Below are positions 18,146 through 26,111 of a stretch of DNA of 64,000 bases, in pieces (position 1 is the first letter of the stretch; each line of letters starts with the position of its first letter). The notes under the pieces were generated by a model. That model saw only the letters and a list, made by a program, of their open reading frames with translations, ran no database searches and was not told the origin of the DNA. This DNA comes from Acidimicrobiales bacterium (GTDB taxonomy: Bacteria > Actinomycetota > Acidimicrobiia > Acidimicrobiales > JAVJTC01). The stretch lies in NCBI GenBank assembly GCA_040219085.1, contig JAVJTC010000023.1, positions 1 to 64,000 on the forward strand, in the 5' to 3' direction. The position numbers were made by a program, and so were the translations under genes.

Positions 18146-18194
18146 TGTGGATGACCCGGCGCCCCCCTGTGGACGACCGGAGGTCTTCTCCACA
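18146..18194. promoter_or_regulatory. cluster of three DnaA-box-like motifs upstream of dnaB
   Basis: Within 49 bases lie TGTGGATGA (18146-18154), TGTGGACGA (18168-18176) and TTCTCCACA (18186-18194). Each is one to two bases away from TTATCCACA or the high-G+C form TTGTCCACA in either direction. They fall in the rplI-dnaB gap, where a dnaB promoter would be. Confidence 0.45.
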
Positions 18195-18212
18195 GAGGGG
18201 GCGCCGACTCAC

Positions 18213-18662
18213 TCATTCGTCTGCGATGACCTCGACGGTCAGGGGGAACTCGACCTCGGCGTGGGGGCGGGCCCACACCGTGTGGACACCCACCTCCTTG
18301 ATCGCCTCGGCGATGTCCACGACTTTGCGGTCCAGCGTGACGTTCGCCTGCTCGGAGGCGGCCGTGACGATGTCGGCGGCCGTGACGGAGCCGAAGAGAC
18401 GTCCGCCGTCGCCGGCCCGCGCCGCGAGCCGCAGCGTGGTCCCGGTCAGGCGAACCGCCATCTCCTCCGCCTCGCCCTTCTCACGGGCGTCCTTGACTTC
18501 GCGTGAGCGGCGCATGGCCTTGGCCTGGCGCTCGGCTCCCTCGCTGGCGAGCATGGCCAGCCCGCGGGGAACCAGGAAGTTGCGGCCGTAGCCGTCCGCT
18601 ACCTCGACGACGTCACCGCGGTGACCGAGGTCGTCGACGTCAGCTCGAAGGATGACCTTCAT
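18213..18662 (-). CDS. rplI: 50S ribosomal protein L9
   Basis: A 149-residue L9: the N-terminal RNA-binding domain MKVILRADVDDLGHRGDVVEVADGYGRNFLVPRG-type sequence (DGYGRNFLVPRGLA is diagnostic), a long connecting helix of about 40 residues, and the C-terminal domain with LFGSVTAADI. It binds 23S rRNA domain V at the base of the L1 stalk. The gene follows rpsR with no gap (rpsR stop at 18663, start at 18662) in the usual rpsF-ssb-rpsR-rplI order. Confidence 0.97.
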   Translation of the reverse strand: MKVILRADVDDLGHRGDVVEVADGYGRNFLVPRGLAMLASEGAERQAKAMRRSREVKDAREKGEAEEMAVRLTGTTLRLAARAGDGGRLFGSVTAADIVTAASEQANVTLDRKVVDIAEAIKEVGVHTVWARPHAEVEFPLTVEVIADE

Positions 18663-19070
18663 CTATTCATCCCCTCCGTCGTCATTGGCCACGGCCTCGT
18701 CACCCTCACCCTCGCCGTCACGGCGTGGGCTGGGCGGCGGCGCCGTGGGACGCGGGGCCGGTCCACCGACACGCCCGCCACCACCGTCGCGTCCACCTCT
18801 GTTGGAACGGGACTGCGTGATGCGGTTGGCGTAGGGCAGCAGCGCCATCTCGCGGGCGTTCTTGATCGCCATGGCGACCTCACGCTGCTGCTGGGCGTCG
18901 TTGCCGGTCACCCGCCGGGCGCGGATCTTGGCCCGGTCCGAGACGAAGCGTCGCAGCAGGTTGACGTCCTTGTAGTCGATGTACTCGACCTTCTCCTGGG
19001 TCAGGACGCTGACCTTCTTCTTGCTGCGCCGCGCGTTGTCCTTGTTTTTCGTGCGCACCTTCTTGGCCAT
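18663..19070 (-). CDS. rpsR: 30S ribosomal protein S18 with a long C-terminal tail
   Basis: Residues 1-85 are a normal bS18: [31 protein letters not shown]-type core and the end motif [11 protein letters not shown]. It binds beside S6 on the 30S platform. Standard bS18 is about 75-90 residues; here about 50 more residues follow, rich in Gly, Arg, Pro and ending in an acidic stretch ([16 protein letters not shown]). The start ATG shares one base with the ssb stop (TGATG). Confidence 0.95.
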   Translation of the reverse strand: MAKKVRTKNKDNARRSKKKVSVLTQEKVEYIDYKDVNLLRRFVSDRAKIRARRVTGNDAQQQREVAMAIKNAREMALLPYANRITQSRSNRGGRDGGGGRVGGPAPRPTAPPPSPRRDGEGEGDEAVANDDGGDE

Positions 19071-19555
19071 CAGAACGGTTCCTCATCGAAGTCGTAGTTG
19101 GATCCACCACCGGGCTCGTTGGAGACGGAGCGGTTCGAGCCGCCACCGCCGCCACGGTTCCCGGAACCTCCCGAGCCCCCACCCTGGGCGCTCTCGGAGC
19201 GTTCGTTGCGGTTCACTTCGGCCGACGCCCAGCGGAGGCTGGGTGCGACCTCGTCCGCGATGACCTCGACCTTGGAACGGCGTTCGCCCTCGGAGTTCTC
19301 CCACGAGCGCTGCTCGAGGCGGCCGTACACGACCACCCGGTTCCCCTTGACGAGTGACTCGCACACGTTCTCTGCCAGAGAACTCCAGCAGGTGATGTCG
19401 AAGAAGGAGACCTCTTCGACCTGTTCTCCGTTGCGCTGGTAGCGCCGGTTCCACGCGAGCCCGAATGTCGCGACGGCGGCGCCGTTGGGCGTGAACCGGA
19501 GCTCGGGATCGCGAGTGATGTTCCCGATGAGTGTGACGGTGTTGTCGAATGCCAT
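19070..19555 (-). CDS. ssb: single-stranded DNA-binding protein
   Basis: A 161-residue SSB. The OB fold occupies residues 1-110 ([52 protein letters not shown]). A Gly/Ser/Asn-rich linker follows, and the protein ends DFDEEPF, the acidic tip through which SSB recruits other replication and repair proteins (usually DDDIPF-like). It lies between rpsF and rpsR; the rpsR start overlaps its stop. Confidence 0.96.
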   Translation of the reverse strand: MAFDNTVTLIGNITRDPELRFTPNGAAVATFGLAWNRRYQRNGEQVEEVSFFDITCWSSLAENVCESLVKGNRVVVYGRLEQRSWENSEGERRSKVEVIADEVAPSLRWASAEVNRNERSESAQGGGSGGSGNRGGGGGSNRSVSNEPGGGSNYDFDEEPF

Positions 19556-19558
19556 GAC

Positions 19559-19909
19559 CTACTCCTGGGTGGCCGTGCTGCCCGCTGCGGCACGACCGAA
19601 GAGTCCACGACGGTCCGCTTCGTGATCAGGCAGACGGATGAGCTTGTGGCGGACGACCGGGTCCGCGAGCCGCAGCAACCTCTCGACGGCCGAGAGATCC
19701 CCGCCGGAGGTCACGATCTCCAGGACCACGTAGACGCCTTCGGTCTTGTGGTCGATCGGGTAGGCGAAGCGACGCTTCCCCCACTTGTCGGTGGTGGCGA
19801 CTTCTCCTTCGACCGCGGTGACACCGTCACCGACACGGCCGAGAATCTCGTCGACGACCTCGTCGGAGGTGTCTCCGTCGAGGATGATCATCAGTTCGTA
19901 CGCTCGCAT
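19559..19909 (-). CDS. rpsF: 30S ribosomal protein S6
   Basis: A 116-residue bS6 (MRAYELMIILD, WGKRRFAYPIDHKTEGVYVV, ERLLRLADPVVRHKLIRL), partner of S18. First gene of the rpsF-ssb-rpsR-rplI set. The start at 19909 gives the canonical MRAYEL N-terminus, but a strong GGAGG sits 11 bases upstream and only two bases before an in-frame ATG at 19918; initiation at 19918 or GTG 19921 is possible but poorly spaced. Confidence 0.95.
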   Translation of the reverse strand: MRAYELMIILDGDTSDEVVDEILGRVGDGVTAVEGEVATTDKWGKRRFAYPIDHKTEGVYVVLEIVTSGGDLSAVERLLRLADPVVRHKLIRLPDHEADRRGLFGRAAAGSTATQE

Positions 19910-20075
19910 CGCGAGCATCACCTCCCTCTGGACCCGGCGTTGCCGGGGCCCCGGACGGTCCGGAGCAGGGTCGAGTTGTGCCTGTCGATGCTAACGGTGA
20001 CTGCGTGACACTCCATCACCGGACACGATGACGCGCACCTGTGACAGTGCGCCGCGATCACGGTTCGCGTGGGCC

Positions 20076-20930
20076 TCAGGTCGTGCCGGCGCTGTAGAGG
20101 TCGAGCTCCGTGGCCACGTCCTCGGAGAGCGAGTAGCTCTCGTCGGGCGAAGGGAACTCTCCGGAGCGGACGTCGGCCGCGTACTCGCCCAGCGCGGCGA
20201 TGGCGTCGGTCTCGAGCTCGGCGTAGCGGCGCACGAACTTCGGCAGGATCCGGTTCTGGATGCCCAGGGCGTCGTGGAACACGAGAACCTGGCCGTCGCA
20301 GTGGGGGCCCGCCCCGATGCCGATGGTCGGGATGTCGACGGCCTCGGTGACCATCCGCGCGACGGCGGTCGGCACACCCTCGAGGACCAGAGCGAAACAC
20401 CCCGCGTGCTCGAGGGCCTTCGCCTCTTCGACGAGGGCCAGAGCCGCCTCGGTCGTGCGGCCCTGCACCTTGAATCCGCCCATCGCGTGCACGGACTGCG
20501 GCGTGAGGCCGAGGTGACCCATCACGGGGATCTCCGCGGCGACGATTGCCTCGATCATCGTGAGGCGTTCACGGCCACCTTCGAGCTTCACGGACTGCGC
20601 TCCCGCGCGGATCAACCTCGCGGCGTTCGTCACGGTCTCCGCCGCCGACACGTGGTAACTCATCCACGGAAGGTCGGCCACGATCAGCGGCGTGGGCTTG
20701 GCCCGCGCGACGGCGGCCGTGTGGTGGGCCATGTCGTCGACGGTCACCTGGAGGGTGTCGTCGTAGCCGAGGACGACCATCGCGAGTGAGTCGCCGACCA
20801 GGATGAGGTCGACGCCGGCCTCCGAGGCGATATGGGCGCTCGGGGCGTCGTAGGCGGTGATCATTACGAGCGGGTCTTTCCCGTCCCGCACCTTGCGGGA
20901 TCGGATAGACGGCGCAGTGGGACGCTTCAT
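20076..20930 (-). CDS. panB: 3-methyl-2-oxobutanoate hydroxymethyltransferase
   Basis: A 284-residue PanB, the first enzyme of pantothenate synthesis: it transfers a hydroxymethyl group from 5,10-methylene-THF to alpha-ketoisovalerate, giving ketopantoate. Seen: MITAYDAPSAHIASEAGVD, the metal-binding VGDSLAMVVLGYDDTL, ADLPWMSY, KLEGG, and MGHLGLTPQSVHAMGGF. ATG at 20930 follows GGGAG by seven bases. No panC or panD lies in the window. Confidence 0.96.
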   Translation of the reverse strand: MKRPTAPSIRSRKVRDGKDPLVMITAYDAPSAHIASEAGVDLILVGDSLAMVVLGYDDTLQVTVDDMAHHTAAVARAKPTPLIVADLPWMSYHVSAAETVTNAARLIRAGAQSVKLEGGRERLTMIEAIVAAEIPVMGHLGLTPQSVHAMGGFKVQGRTTEAALALVEEAKALEHAGCFALVLEGVPTAVARMVTEAVDIPTIGIGAGPHCDGQVLVFHDALGIQNRILPKFVRRYAELETDAIAALGEYAADVRSGEFPSPDESYSLSEDVATELDLYSAGTT

Positions 20931-20989
20931 GAGTGTCTCCCTTCTCCGTCCGGGTGCGCATGCGCTTCCGGCGGTCGGTCGAGGGTGCC

Positions 20990-20998
20990 ACTTTAGCA
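20990..20998 (-). promoter_or_regulatory. possible extended -10 promoter for panB
   Basis: On the minus strand TGCTAAAGT forms an extended -10 (TG-N-TAAAGT) about 60 bases upstream of panB in a locally AT-richer patch. No good -35 hexamer was seen at the right distance. Confidence 0.3.
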
Positions 20999-21091
20999 TG
21001 TCGCGCCATTCGCCGCCCGGAGAACGCCGAGGGCGGACGGGCCCGGTGGTCGGCGCCAGGACCGGTTTCAGGAACCGTGGCGGGGCCGGCG

Positions 21092-21490
21092 TCAGGCCCG
21101 GGACTCGAGCACGTGGCTGCGCGCGAGATGGTTCCAACCGCAGCCGGGACACACCTCGACCGTGTAACAGGTGAAGGTCCCCTTGCGGGCCGCGATGCGT
21201 TCCAGTTCGGCCGCCGTGGTCACGCAGCGTCCGCCCTTCGACAACCGCGGTCCGAACACGTAGCGCACCTGCACCAGATCGGCGTCGGCACACACCTCGC
21301 AGCGCCGCTGCGTCGGCTCCCCCGACGAACGCGCCACCCGCATCAGTTCGGGATGGGCGTCACAGATCTCGTCGGTACCGACGCGTCCCTCGCGAAACGC
21401 CCGCAACACGGACTGCCGCGCGAGTCGGTAGTCGATGTCGCCGCCGGCCTCGGCCAGCTCGGCGGGGCTCACCGCGTTGTGGAACGGCAC
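21092..21490 (-). CDS. DUF5318-type zinc-ribbon-like protein
   Basis: A 132-residue protein with two cysteine pairs spaced like a zinc ribbon: RRCEVCADADL (about residues 63-73) and VEVCPGCGWNHLARSH (about 112-127). The N-terminus IDYRLARQSVLRAFREGRV and the motif CDAHPELMRVAR also fit DUF5318, a small actinobacterial family with no known function; as remembered, the mycobacterial copy also sits near rpsF. The GTG start at 21490 is the only sensible one. Function not proposed. Confidence 0.75.
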   Translation of the reverse strand: MPFHNAVSPAELAEAGGDIDYRLARQSVLRAFREGRVGTDEICDAHPELMRVARSSGEPTQRRCEVCADADLVQVRYVFGPRLSKGGRCVTTAAELERIAARKGTFTCYTVEVCPGCGWNHLARSHVLESRA

Positions 21491-21551
21491 AGTCCGCAGG
21501 GTACCCCCGGCCGGGGCCCCGGACCCTCCGGCCGCACAGGTCGCTGTCCGT

Positions 21552-22823
21552 TCACCCCGTGTGGCCGGCTCGGGTCTTCCACCAACCCGACAGCGCGCGG
21601 CGCGCCTCGTCGGGACTCAGGGGACCATCCGCGATCCGGATCCGCTGCTGTTCGCGCAGCGCCTCACCGACGATCGGCCCGGGTTCGATTCCGAGTAGCT
21701 CGGCGACCGCCACCCCGTCGAGCGGGCCGGTCAGATCCGTGAGGTCCTCGGTGGCGCTGAGCCGACCATGTGCCGACCTCCATGGCGCGACCGTCGCGTC
21801 GCCGGCCAGGGCGGCCCCCAGCGCCAGCACCTCGTCGAGCCCCGACAACGCCGGGTCGGCGACGTCGAGGACGAGCCTGCGGATCGCCCCGGCATCGGCC
21901 GGCGGCCCGGCGCTCACGGTGCGCGCACCCGCGACGAGGCGACTCACCGCGCGGCGGTCGGCGTTGGAGGTCCGCAGAGCCGCGAGCCGTGCGGCCAGCG
22001 CCGCCGGATCGAGATCCGCGAGGAGGGCCGCCAGGCGGACCAGGCGCGTGGCGGGGACGGCCTCCACCCGACGCACCGCCCGGGCGGCCGGCTCCTCGGC
22101 GGCCAGCTCGGGGATCACCTGCGCGAGGAGACCCGTCTCGGCGAGCAGCGACAGACCGACCGCCGCCTCCGGGACGACGAGGAGCTTGTCCTCGAGTTCC
22201 TCGCGGATCCTCTCCACCGCGACGATCGCGAGCCGGGGCGCGAGATCGCGCATCGCCGCCAGGACCCCGGGCGTGGGGCGCAGCCCCAGAGAGGCCGCGA
22301 AACGGGCGGCGCGGACCATGCGCAGTGGATCGTCGGAGAACGACTCGACCGGTTCCAGGGGCGTGCGGAGGACCCCGGCGTCGATGTCAGCCACACCTCC
22401 GAAAGGATCGACCAGCGTCCCGTCGGGAACCTCCCAGGCCATCGCGTTGACCGTGAAGTCCCGACGGGACAGGTCCACCGTGACATCGTCGCCGAAAATC
22501 ACGTCCGGCTTGCGGGACGCGGCGTCATAGGACTCGGCGCGGTGGGTGGTTATCTCGAAGCTACGGCCGGCGATCGTGCAGCCGATGGTGCCGAATCGTT
22601 CGCCCTGGGTCCACAGCTGGTCGGCGACAGGCGCGACGATGGACCGGGTCGCCTCGGGACGGGCGTCGGTGGTCAGATCGATGTCGCCCCCGTCGACGTC
22701 ACGGTCGAGCCACAGGTCGCGCACGACGCCGCCGACCAGGTAGATCCGGTGTCCGGCCGCCGTGAAGCGTCGGGCGAGCGGTTCCACCTGGGCCAACACC
22801 CGCGGCAACCCCGACAGCGTCAC
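21552..22823 (-). CDS. CCA tRNA nucleotidyltransferase (PcnA-like)
   Basis: A 423-residue class-II nucleotidyltransferase that adds or repairs the 3' CCA of tRNA. Seen: catalytic-head motif IYLVGGVVRDLWL followed by DIDLTTDARPE (the metal-binding DxD), RRDFTVNAMAW with the template arginine, and FSDDPLRMVRAARFAASL. The C-terminal body (about 230-423) is helical without an obvious HD phosphohydrolase signature. The GTG at 22823 overlaps the stop of the deacetylase gene (GTGA). Confidence 0.9.
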   Translation of the reverse strand: MTLSGLPRVLAQVEPLARRFTAAGHRIYLVGGVVRDLWLDRDVDGGDIDLTTDARPEATRSIVAPVADQLWTQGERFGTIGCTIAGRSFEITTHRAESYDAASRKPDVIFGDDVTVDLSRRDFTVNAMAWEVPDGTLVDPFGGVADIDAGVLRTPLEPVESFSDDPLRMVRAARFAASLGLRPTPGVLAAMRDLAPRLAIVAVERIREELEDKLLVVPEAAVGLSLLAETGLLAQVIPELAAEEPAARAVRRVEAVPATRLVRLAALLADLDPAALAARLAALRTSNADRRAVSRLVAGARTVSAGPPADAGAIRRLVLDVADPALSGLDEVLALGAALAGDATVAPWRSAHGRLSATEDLTDLTGPLDGVAVAELLGIEPGPIVGEALREQQRIRIADGPLSPDEARRALSGWWKTRAGHTG

Positions 22824-23827
22824 GGCTCCGCGCCGAAGATCGCCGCCGCCCGGTCGACCACATGGGCCCCGGGCCCACCGGCGCTGGGCGCCTCCGGGGC
22901 GATCCGCACACCGGCCATCGCGCCCACACACGCCGCGGCGGACTCCGCCACGGCGGTCAGGTCGTAGCCGCCCTCGAGAAAGGCGACGAGGCGGCCGGGT
23001 GGGGCGACCGCGACCACCGCCGCCGTGAGGTCGGCGAAGTCGCCCGACGTCAGTCCGAGCGCGGTCAACGGATCGGCGCGGTGCGCGTCGAAACCGGCTG
23101 ACACCAGGACCCATGTCGGGCCGAACCGTTCGACGGCGGGAAGGACGAGGCCGTCCCACGCCGCCATGTAGACGTCCCCGGTGGCGTGCGCCGGCAGCGG
23201 CAGGTTCAACGTGAACCCGAAGGCCTCACCCGCGCCCCGTTCGTGGAGTTCCCCCGTGCCCGGGAAGGAACGGTCCTGATGCAACGACACGAACATGACC
23301 CTGTCGTCGGTGTAGAAGACGTCCTGGGTCCCGTTGCCGTGATGGGCGTCGTAGTCGACGATGAGCACCCTTTCACCCCGCTCGACGAGGTGGCGCGCGC
23401 TCACGGCCACGTTGTTGAAGAGGCAGAAGCCCATCGACTTGTTCCGCGTGGCGTGGTGGCCCGGCGGTCGTACCGCACAGAACGCCGCCGTCCCCTCACC
23501 CGCGTCGAGACGACGCAGCGCCTCGAGCCCTGCTCCCGCGGCGAGGCGGGCCGCGTCGAGCGAAGCCACGTTGACACGGGTGTCGGGATCGATCGCCCCT
23601 CCGCCGCGTTCGCTGAGATCACGTACGAGGGCGAGCATCGCCTCGTCGTGCACGGCGAGGACCTCGGCGTCGGTGGCCGGAACCGCCACCACGGGGGTGA
23701 GCGCGTCGATCAGGTCCTCGGCCGCGAGGCCGGCCGAGACGGCGTCGAGGCGGCCGGGACGTTCGGGGTGACCGGGCCCACCGAGATGGTCGAGACACCG
23801 CTCGTGGCTGACGAAGAGGACCCCCAC
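22820..23827 (-). CDS. histone deacetylase-superfamily zinc amidohydrolase
   Basis: A 335-residue class-II-HDAC-like enzyme. The zinc and catalytic residues are present: paired histidines in RPPGHHAT, DYDAHHGNGTQDVF with the metal-binding Asp-His, a DAHRADPLTALGLT segment and FLEGGYD with the transition-state region. Bacterial members act on acetylpolyamines, acetylated proteins (AcuC) or unknown amides; the substrate here is open. GTG at 23827. It is coupled to the CCA-adding enzyme gene. Confidence 0.9.
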   Translation of the reverse strand: MGVLFVSHERCLDHLGGPGHPERPGRLDAVSAGLAAEDLIDALTPVVAVPATDAEVLAVHDEAMLALVRDLSERGGGAIDPDTRVNVASLDAARLAAGAGLEALRRLDAGEGTAAFCAVRPPGHHATRNKSMGFCLFNNVAVSARHLVERGERVLIVDYDAHHGNGTQDVFYTDDRVMFVSLHQDRSFPGTGELHERGAGEAFGFTLNLPLPAHATGDVYMAAWDGLVLPAVERFGPTWVLVSAGFDAHRADPLTALGLTSGDFADLTAAVVAVAPPGRLVAFLEGGYDLTAVAESAAACVGAMAGVRIAPEAPSAGGPGAHVVDRAAAIFGAEP

Positions 23828-23865
23828 CCCGGCGAGGGTACCCCTGACACTTCTAGCCTTGGATC

Positions 23866-24582
23866 GTGCCGCCCGCCCCGACCCACCTCACCCACGGTTC
23901 CGACCGGGTGCGAATCGTGGTCTGGAACGATCGACCGTCGTCGCGCCTGGTCACCCCGGTCACCCCCACAGCGGCCCCCCTGTCACCCGACACCGTCGCC
24001 CGCGTCATCGAGCACGTACGCGACCTCGGCTGCGACCATCTGATGACGTCCGCTCTGACCGCTGTCGAACTCGACCCCTTCGCCAGCCACGGATTCACGG
24101 TGAGAGGTCGGCTACACCTGCTCTCGCACGATCTGCGATTCGTCCCGGACCACGACCGTCGATCACTGCGTCGCGCCCGACGACGCGACCGTTCCAGCGT
24201 GCTCACGATCGACCGCGCGGCCTTCGACGAGTTCTGGCGGCTCGACCGACGCGGCCTGCTCGACGCCCTCGACGCGACACCCGTCCACCGGTTCCGCGTG
24301 ACCCGTGGTGACGCGGTCGGCTACGTGATCTGCGGGCGGGCGGGCGCCACCGGATACCTGCAGCGCCTGGCCGTACACCCCCGAGCACAGGGACGGGGAA
24401 TCGGCCGGACCCTCGTCGCCGACTCCCTGCGTTGGCTGCGGGGAAACGCCGCACGCGAGGCCCTGGTCAACACCCAGGTCGGCAACGGCCCCGCACTCGA
24501 CCTCTACGAACGGATGGGTTTCCGGCTCAGGCCGGACGAACTGTCGGTCATGGAACTGCGCCTGACCGGACGACGACCGTGA
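23866..24582 (+). CDS. GNAT-family N-acetyltransferase
   Basis: A 238-residue protein with a C-terminal GNAT domain: YLQRLAVHPRAQGRGIGRTLV (acetyl-CoA binding motif A with QGRGIG) and NTQVGNGPALDLYERMGFRL. The N-terminal half (residues 1-120) is arginine-rich and not recognised. It is the first gene of a plus-strand series and overlaps the next gene by GTGA. In mycobacteria this slot holds a MutT-type gene, so the position is similar but the content differs. Confidence 0.85.
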   Translation: MPPAPTHLTHGSDRVRIVVWNDRPSSRLVTPVTPTAAPLSPDTVARVIEHVRDLGCDHLMTSALTAVELDPFASHGFTVRGRLHLLSHDLRFVPDHDRRSLRRARRRDRSSVLTIDRAAFDEFWRLDRRGLLDALDATPVHRFRVTRGDAVGYVICGRAGATGYLQRLAVHPRAQGRGIGRTLVADSLRWLRGNAAREALVNTQVGNGPALDLYERMGFRLRPDELSVMELRLTGRRP

Positions 24583-25157
24583 TCCGATTGGGCCGACGGT
24601 TCGCTCTGTCGGCCATCGCCGTCGCCTTCGTCGTGGTCAGCCTCGCCCCCGGCGGACCGGCGGGCGCACAGGACACGGACGGCGCACTCCCCGACGTGCG
24701 TGCCCAGGAGCCCCAGCGCTTCACTCTGACCAGTCGCGCGGCGACCATCCCCATCACGGTCGTCAACGAAGGTGAAGCCGCTGTCGACATCATCGTGGCG
24801 CTGTCCTCGGACAAGCTGTCGTTCCCCGCCGGCGACGAGTTCCCCCTCCGCCTCGGACCGGGACTGAACTCCGTGGACGTCGATGTCGAGGCACGCGCCA
24901 CGGGCGACTCACTCGTCGTCGTGCGGGTTCTGTCGGCCGACGGCACAACCGAACTGGACAGAACGCGGCTGACCGTGCGCTCCACAGCCCTCAGTGGCGT
25001 CGGTATAGCCATCGCCGTCGTCGCCCTGGCCTTCCTGTTGATCTGGTGGGTGAGAAACCACCGCGACCTGCGTCGGGACAGGCGCCTCGTCGTCCGGTCC
25101 GAACAACGTCCGCGGACAGATCCGGACACCACGGACGCCACCGCCGATCAGCTGTAG
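24579..25157 (+). CDS. secreted/membrane protein resembling the C-terminal part of DUF6049
   Basis: A 192-residue protein: signal peptide (about 1-31, ending AGAQD), a beta-rich extracytoplasmic domain starting FTLTSRAATIPITVVNEG, and one transmembrane helix (GIAIAVVALAFLLIWWVRNH, about 146-165) with a basic cytoplasmic tail. The FTLTSR...TVRSTALSGVG pattern matches, from memory, only the end of the large DUF6049 proteins encoded beside MurJ in other actinobacteria; the large N-terminal region is missing. The GTG start overlaps the GNAT stop. Confidence 0.75.
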   Translation: MIRLGRRFALSAIAVAFVVVSLAPGGPAGAQDTDGALPDVRAQEPQRFTLTSRAATIPITVVNEGEAAVDIIVALSSDKLSFPAGDEFPLRLGPGLNSVDVDVEARATGDSLVVVRVLSADGTTELDRTRLTVRSTALSGVGIAIAVVALAFLLIWWVRNHRDLRRDRRLVVRSEQRPRTDPDTTDATADQL

Positions 25158-25192
25158 TCTCGCTGCGGTCCACGAACGAGGAGTTCCCCCCC

Positions 25193-26035
25193 ATGAGCGG
25201 CGTACGGATCGTCACCGACAGCGCCTGCGACCTCACAAGAGCCGAGGTCGAACAACACCGCGTCGCGATCGTGCCGCTCACCATCCGCTTCGGCGACCGG
25301 GAGTACGTCGACGTCACGGAGCTGACGCCGGAGGACTTCTACGCCGAGATGGCCCGCAGCGAGGTCCTACCCGAGACGGCGGCGCCCTCCCCCGGCGCGT
25401 TCGACGCGACGTTCCGTCGACTCGCGGATGAGGGAGCCAGCTCGATCGTGTGCATCAACCTCTCCGGCGAACTCTCCGCGACGGGCCAGTCCGCACGCAG
25501 CGCCGCCAACGCTCTCGAAGGCACCGTCGACGTGCGGGTCGTCGACTCCCGGTCGATCACCGCCGGACTCGCGACCATCGTCCTCGATGCCTGCCGGGCC
25601 GCCGAAGCCGGGGCGAGCGCCGACGAGATCGTCGAAGGGTGCGGCGAGCTCTCCGAACGGATCCACGTCTTCGGCGTACTCGACACCCTCGACAACCTCA
25701 AGAAGGGCGGCCGGATCGGGGGGGCGCAGGCTCTGTTGGGCACGATGCTGTCGATCAAGCCGATCGTGGACCTCTCGAGTGGCGCCGTCGTGGAGGCGGG
25801 CCGTCAGCGCACCCGACGCAAGGCGCTGTCGTGGCTCCACGACAAGCTCGCCGACGCGGGCGACGTCGAACAGATCACCGTCATGCACGCGATGGCACCC
25901 GACGTCGACGAATTCATCGCCTCGCTCGCTGACATCGTGAATACGGACGATCTTCGGGTGGGAACCATCGGTCCCGTGATCGGAAGCCACGCCGGACCCC
26001 GGGTCATCGGCCTGACGTGGGTCGCCCGTCCCTGA
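25193..26035 (+). CDS. DegV family fatty-acid-binding protein
   Basis: A 280-residue DegV protein. Seen: VRIVTDSACDLT at the N-terminus, the TAAPSPGAF element, ISLSGELSATGQSA in the form NLSGELSATGQSARSAAN, DSRSITAGLATIVL and LKKGGRIGGAQALLGTMLSIKPI. These two-domain proteins bind a fatty acid and, in Gram-positives, present it to a FakA kinase; no fakA is near. GAGGAG lies about ten bases before the ATG. It occupies the place where related genomes carry murJ. Confidence 0.92.
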   Translation: MSGVRIVTDSACDLTRAEVEQHRVAIVPLTIRFGDREYVDVTELTPEDFYAEMARSEVLPETAAPSPGAFDATFRRLADEGASSIVCINLSGELSATGQSARSAANALEGTVDVRVVDSRSITAGLATIVLDACRAAEAGASADEIVEGCGELSERIHVFGVLDTLDNLKKGGRIGGAQALLGTMLSIKPIVDLSSGAVVEAGRQRTRRKALSWLHDKLADAGDVEQITVMHAMAPDVDEFIASLADIVNTDDLRVGTIGPVIGSHAGPRVIGLTWVARP

Positions 26036-26111
26036 CGGCAACCGTGCTCCGACCGCGCCGTGCCCGGTGGAGCCGACAGCTACGGTGAGGCCGACGCAGT
26101 CCGAGGCCACC

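Noticed and set aside
18663-18834. Overlapping plus-strand frame in the rpsR tail
   Set aside because: Low-complexity mirror of the S18 extension; no ribosome-binding site or known family.
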